The position numbers and the translations under genes were made by a program. Source: Methylococcaceae bacterium (GTDB taxonomy: Bacteria > Pseudomonadota > Gammaproteobacteria > Methylococcales > Methylomonadaceae). From it: a stretch of 39,956 bases of DNA. The notes beneath the pieces were generated by a model, which saw only the letters and a program-made list of their open reading frames with translations, was not told where the DNA came from and searched no databases. Each line of letters starts with the position of its first letter. Positions within the stretch are counted from its first letter, which is position 1. Positions 35,514-39,956 of this stretch are shown here, piece after piece. The DNA is taken from the NCBI GenBank assembly GCA_947505105.1, contig CANNKG010000028.1, positions 1-39,956 on the forward strand, written 5' to 3'.

Positions 35514-35873
35514 ATGGCGTACCAGAATGTTAAAGGGATTAAACGGATTATTAATGCAATGTTCTTCTCGTTCGCCGGATTTAAGGCGACTTGGCAGCAC
35601 GAAGAGGCATTCAGACAGGAAGTTTTGTTATTTTTGATCACCACGCCGGTCGCGTTATGGCTTGACCGTAGCCCAGTAGAAACACTGCTAATGATCGGCA
35701 GCATGATTCTGGTTTTGCTTGTCGAACTACTAAATTCTGCGGTTGAAGCCGTGGTTGATCGAGTCGGCCTTGAACATCATGAATTATCAGGGCGCGCTAA
35801 AGATATTGGTTCGGCGGCAGTAATGTTATCATTAGTCTGGGCCGCTATAACATGGGCGGTAATTTTACTTTAA
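35514..35873 (+). CDS. dgkA: diacylglycerol kinase, DgkA type
   Basis: 119 aa with three membrane helices. The DgkA signature E-L-L-N-S-A-V-E-A-V-V-D (71-82) contains the catalytic Glu78 and metal-binding Glu71/Asn74; AKDIGSAAV lies near 95-103. It phosphorylates diacylglycerol released by membrane-derived glycan synthesis. ATG 35514 is chosen because GAGGATAACG precedes it; a TTG 12 nt upstream belongs to this ribosome-binding site. First gene of a three-gene operon. Confidence 0.93.
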   Translation: MAYQNVKGIKRIINAMFFSFAGFKATWQHEEAFRQEVLLFLITTPVALWLDRSPVETLLMIGSMILVLLVELLNSAVEAVVDRVGLEHHELSGRAKDIGSAAVMLSLVWAAITWAVILL

Positions 35874-35883
35874 GAGGAACACA

Positions 35884-36822
35884 ATGAGTGCATTGATATG
35901 TGGATCAATGGCGTACGATACCATTATGGTATTTCACGATAAATTTAAAAATCATATTTTGCCGGATAAGGTGCATATTCTAAATGTATCATTTCTGGTG
36001 CCGGTAATGCGCCGGGAATTCGGTGGCTGTGCCGGTAATATTGCCTATAATTTGAAACTATTGGGCGAAGAACCATTGATCATGGCAACCGTCGGTCATG
36101 ACTTTGAACCCTACGCGCAGTGGCTTAGTCAGTGTCGCCTGTCTAGCCAATACATCAAGGTACTGAGTGATAATTATACCGGGCAAGCCTACATCACCAC
36201 CGATGAAGACGATAATCAGATCACCGCTTTTCACCCAGGAGCGATGAGTTTCTCGCATTTGAATTCAGTACCACTCGAAGCCAACAGCGGCATCAGCATT
36301 GGTATTGTCTCACCGGACGGCAAAGACGGTATGACGGCTCATGCTGCGCAATTTGTAGAAGCCGGAATTCCGTTCATCTTCGACCCTGGTCAAGGCATGC
36401 CGATGTTCGATGGTGATGAACTGAAACAGTTTATCAAACAAGCCACCTGGGTAACCTTAAACGACTATGAATCCGAATTGCTACTCGAACGAACCGGATT
36501 AACTGTCGAACAAATCGCCGAACAGTTGGAAGCGTTAATTATCACGCGTGGCGCTCAAGGTTCGCAAATTTATACCGGTGGTCAATGTATTGATATTCCA
36601 AGCGCGAAACCCGAAGCTGTGATTGATCCAACCGGTTGTGGTGATGCCTATCGCGCCGGCTTGTTATTCGGCATTATGAACGAATATGAATGGCCGGTCA
36701 TTGGACGGATTGCCTCACTGATGGGCGCCATTAAAATCGAACAGCATGGTACTCAAAATCATAGTATCAATATGGAAGGCTTCAAGATGCGTTATCACGA
36801 AAATTTTGGATCCTTCTTTTGA
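35884..36822 (+). CDS. PfkB-family kinase (adenosine kinase-like)
   Basis: 312 aa. Sugar-binding FGGCAGNIAYN (46-56) near the N-terminus and the catalytic DPTGCGDAYRAG around Asp254 mark a ribokinase-superfamily enzyme. The MSALICGSMAYDTI start and the overall pattern match proteins annotated as bacterial adenosine kinases; substrate assignment remains inference. It lies 10 nt after dgkA and overlaps mazG by 4 nt. Confidence 0.82.
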   Translation: MSALICGSMAYDTIMVFHDKFKNHILPDKVHILNVSFLVPVMRREFGGCAGNIAYNLKLLGEEPLIMATVGHDFEPYAQWLSQCRLSSQYIKVLSDNYTGQAYITTDEDDNQITAFHPGAMSFSHLNSVPLEANSGISIGIVSPDGKDGMTAHAAQFVEAGIPFIFDPGQGMPMFDGDELKQFIKQATWVTLNDYESELLLERTGLTVEQIAEQLEALIITRGAQGSQIYTGGQCIDIPSAKPEAVIDPTGCGDAYRAGLLFGIMNEYEWPVIGRIASLMGAIKIEQHGTQNHSINMEGFKMRYHENFGSFF

Positions 36823-37619
36823 AGTTAGCACAGACCCAAAAACTGCTGGAAATCATGACTTCCCTGCGTCACCCTGAAACGGGGTGCGCTTGGGATCTCC
36901 AGCAGGATTTCAAAAGCTTGATTCCCTACACCATCGAAGAAGCCTATGAAGTCGCCGATGCTATTGAACGCCAGGATTTTGATGAATTGCGTTCAGAACT
37001 CGGTGACTTATTACTGCAAGTAGTTTTTCACTCCCGGATCGCCGAAGAACAAGGCTTATTCGACTTTGAACAGGTCGCGGAAGCCATAAGTGACAAACTT
37101 ATTCGTCGCCATCCGCATGTCTTTGGTGGCGTCACCTATGCCAATGACGCTGAACGTAAACAAGCCTGGGAAGCCGCTAAAGCCGAAGAACGCAAAGCCA
37201 AAAAAGCCGATGAGCATTTTAACAGCGTGTTAGATGGGATCGCCGGTAACTTACCAGCTTTAGTGCATTGCGAAAAAGTGCAAAACCGCGCAGCAATCCA
37301 CGGTTTTGACTGGCCGGAAGTGGAACCGGTCTTTGACAAAGTGCTGGAAGAATTGGCCGAAGTTCGAGAGGCATGGGAATCGAACGATCAAGTGCATATT
37401 CAGGAAGAAATCGGTGATTTATTACTGGTAGCGGTCAATCTGGCCAGACATCTGAATGTCGATCCGGAAGTTGCGTTGAAAGAAAGCACCCGCAAATTTA
37501 CGAGGCGCTTTCAATATATCGAAGCGCAAGTAAAATCACGTAATCTGGAATTGCTGGATTGTGAACTTACAACACTTGACGCGTTGTGGAATGAGGCAAA
37601 GCAGGCGTTAAAACCCTAA
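36819..37619 (+). CDS. mazG: nucleoside triphosphate pyrophosphohydrolase MazG
   Basis: 266 aa, full-length tandem-domain MazG. Two E-E-x-x-E metal sites are seen: IEEAYEVADAI with ELGDLLLQVVFHSR in the first half, and LEELAEVREAW with EEIGDLLLVAVNLAR in the second. It starts with TTG overlapping the previous stop (TTGA), so it depends on translational coupling. It hydrolyses NTPs and may modulate ppGpp and damaged-nucleotide pools. Confidence 0.93.
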   Translation: MKLAQTQKLLEIMTSLRHPETGCAWDLQQDFKSLIPYTIEEAYEVADAIERQDFDELRSELGDLLLQVVFHSRIAEEQGLFDFEQVAEAISDKLIRRHPHVFGGVTYANDAERKQAWEAAKAEERKAKKADEHFNSVLDGIAGNLPALVHCEKVQNRAAIHGFDWPEVEPVFDKVLEELAEVREAWESNDQVHIQEEIGDLLLVAVNLARHLNVDPEVALKESTRKFTRRFQYIEAQVKSRNLELLDCELTTLDALWNEAKQALKP

Positions 37620-37630
37620 CGTCCTCCCGG

Positions 37631-38179
37631 TTACTCTCTCACCGGACGTTTCTCCAGTTTGCGTTGCAAAGTCCTCCGGTGCATGTTTAATGCCCGCGCG
37701 GCGGCTGAGATATTGCCGTCGTGTTGCATTAGCACTTTTTGCAAATGCTCCCACTCCAGTCGTTTTACCGAAAGTGGGTTATCGTTAATCGGCACCGACG
37801 AGTCACCTTCGTTTTTATACAACGCACTGACAATTTCATCGGCATTGGCCGGCTTGGTCAGATAATGGGTAGCGCCAAGTTTAATCGCCTCCACGGCGGT
37901 CGCAATACTGGCAAAGCCGGTTAGAATGACAATCTGGGTATTGCTATCCAGAGCGATCAAATTTTTAACCATTTCAAGCCCTGATTCGTAGCCAATGCGT
38001 AAGTCAATCACCGCATACTCCGGCTCGATTTCTTTCGCCAACGCAGTCCCTGACATGACATCATTCGCAACATAAACCTCGAAATTGCGCTTTGCCAAGG
38101 CTGACTTCAAGACATTACAAAAAGTTTCGTCATCATCGACGACGAGTAAATGCGGTTTATCGGTGACTAATTCATTCAT
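37631..38179 (-). CDS. regA: redox response regulator RegA/PrrA/ActR type
   Basis: 182 aa. Receiver domain with acidic pocket (Asp15-17), phosphoacceptor Asp59, Thr87 and Lys109. The C-terminal Fis-type helix-turn-helix (SVKRLEWEHLQKVL, NISAAARALNMHRRTLQRKL) is close to the highly conserved RegA/PrrA/ActR/RegR DNA-binding helix. It should bind targets when phosphorylated by RegB. It overlaps regB by 8 nt. Confidence 0.93.
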   Translation of the reverse strand: MNELVTDKPHLLVVDDDETFCNVLKSALAKRNFEVYVANDVMSGTALAKEIEPEYAVIDLRIGYESGLEMVKNLIALDSNTQIVILTGFASIATAVEAIKLGATHYLTKPANADEIVSALYKNEGDSSVPINDNPLSVKRLEWEHLQKVLMQHDGNISAAARALNMHRRTLQRKLEKRPVRE

Positions 38180-39527
38180 TCGGAAGATCTTCAGTAATTA
38201 ATAGCGGCAATTCAATATTAACGCTTGTACCGTTCGGCGACACCGGTTCAAAGTTTATGGTACCGTTTAGGCGCTTAATTGTAGAACAGGTTAAAAATAA
38301 TCCAACCCCAAGTCCTTGTTTATCGCTATTGACAGGATGTTGACCGATCGAATCCAAAATATTTTCCGGAATTCCAGGACCGTGGTCACGTATTTTAAGC
38401 GTTAAAACCTGCTGATCCCATTCGGCTTGAAAATCAATGCCCAGTTTGACCGATGAAACTTCTGCGGCATTATTCAAAATATTCAGTATGGCATGAGTCA
38501 AGGTTTGTTCGGCAACAATCTTGGCATTCACCAGATTGTTCGGATTAATGATTAAATTTAGTTTGGTACTCGGATTGTGCGCCCGCCATTGATTAATAAT
38601 ACTGTCGATATAATTAATTACCGGCATCATCTGACCGGATTCCGCGCGCATTTTACCTCCCGATAGCGACATCATCGACAACGCTTCCTTACAGCGGGTA
38701 ATTTGCTGCTGCATAATTTGCAAGCGTTCATACAAAACCGGGTTGCGATGCTCTGGATTTTCCTGCAAGAGTTCGTGGGTCAAAATTGCCATCGTGCCCA
38801 ATGGCGTCCCCATATCATGCGCGGCACTGGCAGCCAAAGTTCCTAACGCCACAATTCGTTCATTGCGTAAATTATTTTCGCGCGCTTCCGCCAAACGCCT
38901 TTCCCGTTCACGCAGGGTTTTGGCAAGTTCGACGACGAAAAAAGCGACGATACCCGCACTAAACACAAAGCCAAACCACATACCGAAAATATGCAGATTA
39001 AAATAATGCTTGTCCTGGAGCGAATGCAACTGATGCATGGTGACTGGAGATACCAGATCCGACTTAATCACATGCGGCTCGATTGAGGGTAACGGAATGT
39101 TATAGCCAACCAGCAAGGTATACATCGTTGTGGTCATAATCACCATGTACCAAGCGTAAGATTGCGGCAGAATAATGGCCGTAATAATCAGCGGGACTAA
39201 AAAAACCCAGGTAATCGGATTAGACGCTCCACCCGTCATATATAACAGTGAAGTAATTGCGAGGACATCAATACATAATTGAGAAAACAATTCGAGCTCA
39301 GTGACCGGATCGTCGGTCTGCAGACGCATCCAGGTATATAGATTAACTGCGCTGATCGATAAAATCGCCAACCACAATTGTTCCTGCGGCAAATTGATAT
39401 TGAGTCCATACACCGTAATGACAATCAACACCGACTCGGCAGCCAGCATAAAATTACGCAGGATAAACAGCCAGTTAAGATTTTCGCGCGCCAGAATCTC
39501 TGATTTAGGTATGACTTGTGAGAGCAT
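38172..39527 (-). CDS. regB: redox sensor histidine kinase RegB/PrrB type
   Basis: 451 aa with six N-terminal membrane helices. The quinone-site GG-x-x-NP motif (GGASNP, 99-104) lies between helices, followed by the H-box ASAAHDMGTPL with phosphoacceptor His237, the redox-switch Cys279 in ITRCKEAL, and C-terminal ATPase motifs (NILNNAAE, DHGPGIPE, GLGVGLFL). All elements of a functional RegB are present, with Ile replacing Phe after GGASNP. In related bacteria it senses respiration and quinone redox state. Confidence 0.93.
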   Translation of the reverse strand: MLSQVIPKSEILARENLNWLFILRNFMLAAESVLIVITVYGLNINLPQEQLWLAILSISAVNLYTWMRLQTDDPVTELELFSQLCIDVLAITSLLYMTGGASNPITWVFLVPLIITAIILPQSYAWYMVIMTTTMYTLLVGYNIPLPSIEPHVIKSDLVSPVTMHQLHSLQDKHYFNLHIFGMWFGFVFSAGIVAFFVVELAKTLRERERRLAEARENNLRNERIVALGTLAASAAHDMGTPLGTMAILTHELLQENPEHRNPVLYERLQIMQQQITRCKEALSMMSLSGGKMRAESGQMMPVINYIDSIINQWRAHNPSTKLNLIINPNNLVNAKIVAEQTLTHAILNILNNAAEVSSVKLGIDFQAEWDQQVLTLKIRDHGPGIPENILDSIGQHPVNSDKQGLGVGLFLTCSTIKRLNGTINFEPVSPNGTSVNIELPLLITEDLPNE

Positions 39528-39650
39528 CTAATTTATGAAGTTAAATAATTAGTAAACTAATCTAATTTGGCAAAAAATGAAATATTTAATTGTTAAAATG
39601 AGATAAAAAAACTTATCTAATAATATTATATTTCATAATATTTGCTGAAA

Positions 39651-39675
39651 ATTATACCTGCGACAATATGTCACA
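39651..39675 (-). promoter_or_regulatory. RegA/RegR-box-like palindrome over the regB promoter
   Basis: On the plus strand TGCGACAATATGTCACA (39659-39675) is an imperfect palindrome. Its core 39660-39674 matches 9 of the 11 fixed positions of the published RegR box GNGRCRTTNNGNCGC. On the minus strand a perfect TATAAT (39656-39651) lies directly next to it without a good -35, so the box would cover the spacer and -35 region of a regB promoter. It also lies just upstream of the TTGACA of the divergent small-RNA promoter. Confidence 0.45.
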
Positions 39676-39682
39676 TTTTCAT

Positions 39683-39712
39683 TTGACAGGCATATGCTAA
39701 TATTAATACAGT
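39683..39712 (+). promoter_or_regulatory. promoter candidate for the small RNA
   Basis: A perfect TTGACA (39683-39688) is followed by TACAGT (39707-39712) at 18-nt spacing or TAATAC (39704-39709) at 15. No protein-coding gene follows, but an intrinsic terminator lies about 90 nt downstream. Confidence 0.4.
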
Positions 39713-39714
39713 TT

Positions 39715-39805
39715 TTTAGCTTTTCCATATAAACAGCTAAAAGTTGCGTTATATATTTCTCCTAAATATACCTTAAAGGCAGTTTGCTTAACTGCCTTTT
39801 TTTTT
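39715..39805 (+). ncRNA. candidate small RNA (about 90 nt) divergent from regB
   Basis: Between the TTGACA promoter and the terminator there is no open frame with a ribosome-binding site. The RNA would have a 5' hairpin (TTTTAGCT 39714-39721 with AGCTAAAA 39735-39742), an AU-rich linker holding TTCTCCT (39757-39763, complementary to Shine-Dalgarno sequences) and a 3' terminator hairpin. This is the layout of many Hfq-type trans-acting small RNAs. It resembles no RNA I can name. Confidence 0.4.
39775..39805 (+). terminator. strong intrinsic terminator
   Basis: AAAGGCAGTT (39775-39784) and AACTGCCTTT (39790-39799) pair perfectly over 10 bp with a TGCTT loop, and a run of nine Ts (39797-39805) follows. 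It ends 2 nt before the IS30-like repeat sequence. Confidence 0.85.
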
Positions 39806-39807
39806 GC

Positions 39808-39956
39808 CTGGCGGATTCAACTCCGAAGTGCAATCCTAGTTGTCATGCGGCCTTCGGCAAAGATTCTGCAAAAAAGACTGAATGAGGTGTTTTATAGTTA
39901 AGGCTTTTCCGTGGTCGATGGTTAAGTTTTTTCATCACCTCCTCGACATCCTTATC
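39808..39956 (-). mobile_element. IS30-family insertion sequence, right-edge copy (3' end only)
   Basis: The terminal repeat at 39808-39835 (proper repeat probably 39810-39835) is the exact inverse of 121-148. The outer tip points left, so the element lies to the right and beyond the window. The transposase C-terminus is encoded 8 nt inside the repeat. Confidence 0.85.
39843..39956 (-). CDS. IS30-family transposase, C-terminal fragment (enters from outside the window)
   Basis: Thirty-seven codons and a TGA stop (39843-39845) are visible. They contain LNHRPRKSLNYKTPHSVF, the strongly conserved end of IS30 transposases (L-N-x-R-P-R-K-x-L-x-x-x-T-P-x-x-V-F). The reading direction is the same as for the N-terminal fragment at 1-48. 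Confidence 0.85.
   Translation of the reverse strand, partial: DKDVEEVMKKLNHRPRKSLNYKTPHSVFFAESLPKAA

Noticed and set aside
39659-39675. CRP or FNR binding site
   Set aside because: The TGCGA and TCACA half-sites are 7 nt apart instead of 6, and the sequence lacks TTGAT-n4-ATCAA. The RegR-box match next to regB is better.

Overview
The window looks like chromosomal DNA of a free-living gammaproteobacterium with mid-range GC (judged by eye). It carries a RegB/RegA redox two-component pair, a MoxR/Bat operon, gcvH, dgkA, mazG, rhlE and an ATP-type dihydroxyacetone kinase. This mix, together with dispersed short palindromic repeats, would fit a methanotroph-like lineage such as Methylococcales. 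That placement is inference; no marker gene such as rRNA is present.

Both edges lie inside copies of one IS30-family insertion sequence. The left edge (1-148) holds the 5' end of a transposase on the minus strand. The right edge (39808-39956) holds the 3' end of a transposase, also on the minus strand. The two termini share a perfect 28-bp inverted sequence. The window is therefore either a contig that stops at a multicopy IS or a segment bracketed by two directly oriented IS copies.

Layout. 430-7946 holds carbon metabolism and odds and ends: a PfkB sugar-phosphate kinase, a 48-aa membrane protein, a Tat-exported amidohydrolase, a small Cys-rich protein with DhaL, an RhlE helicase, two tandem paralogous membrane-protein genes that are both frameshifted, and DhaK, unlinked from DhaL. 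8280-23418 is a tight eight-gene operon and the most striking part of the window. It encodes an alpha/alpha-toroid protein, an exported beta-propeller-like protein, a Fic/Doc-MurF-like ligase fusion, a class V aminotransferase, a LicC/PntC-like nucleotidyltransferase, a metallopeptidase/leucine-rich/alpha-beta-hydrolase fusion, an ATP-grasp/MurF-like ligase fusion, and a methyltransferase-TPR protein. I read it as an undescribed pathway that forms amide bonds and CDP-activates a small amino compound; the product is unknown.

23593-24685 has a small membrane protein and an SDR oxidoreductase. 24880-32680 is a MoxR, DUF58, DUF4381, BatA, BatB/C, BatD operon with a DUF3047 protein at its end. 32836-37619 holds a PilZ/YcgR-like protein, an orphan RND-type adaptor, GcvH, and a DgkA-PfkB-MazG operon. 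37631-39527 is regA-regB on the minus strand. Upstream of regB, a RegA/RegR-box-like palindrome sits over the regB promoter and in front of a candidate small RNA ending in a strong intrinsic terminator.
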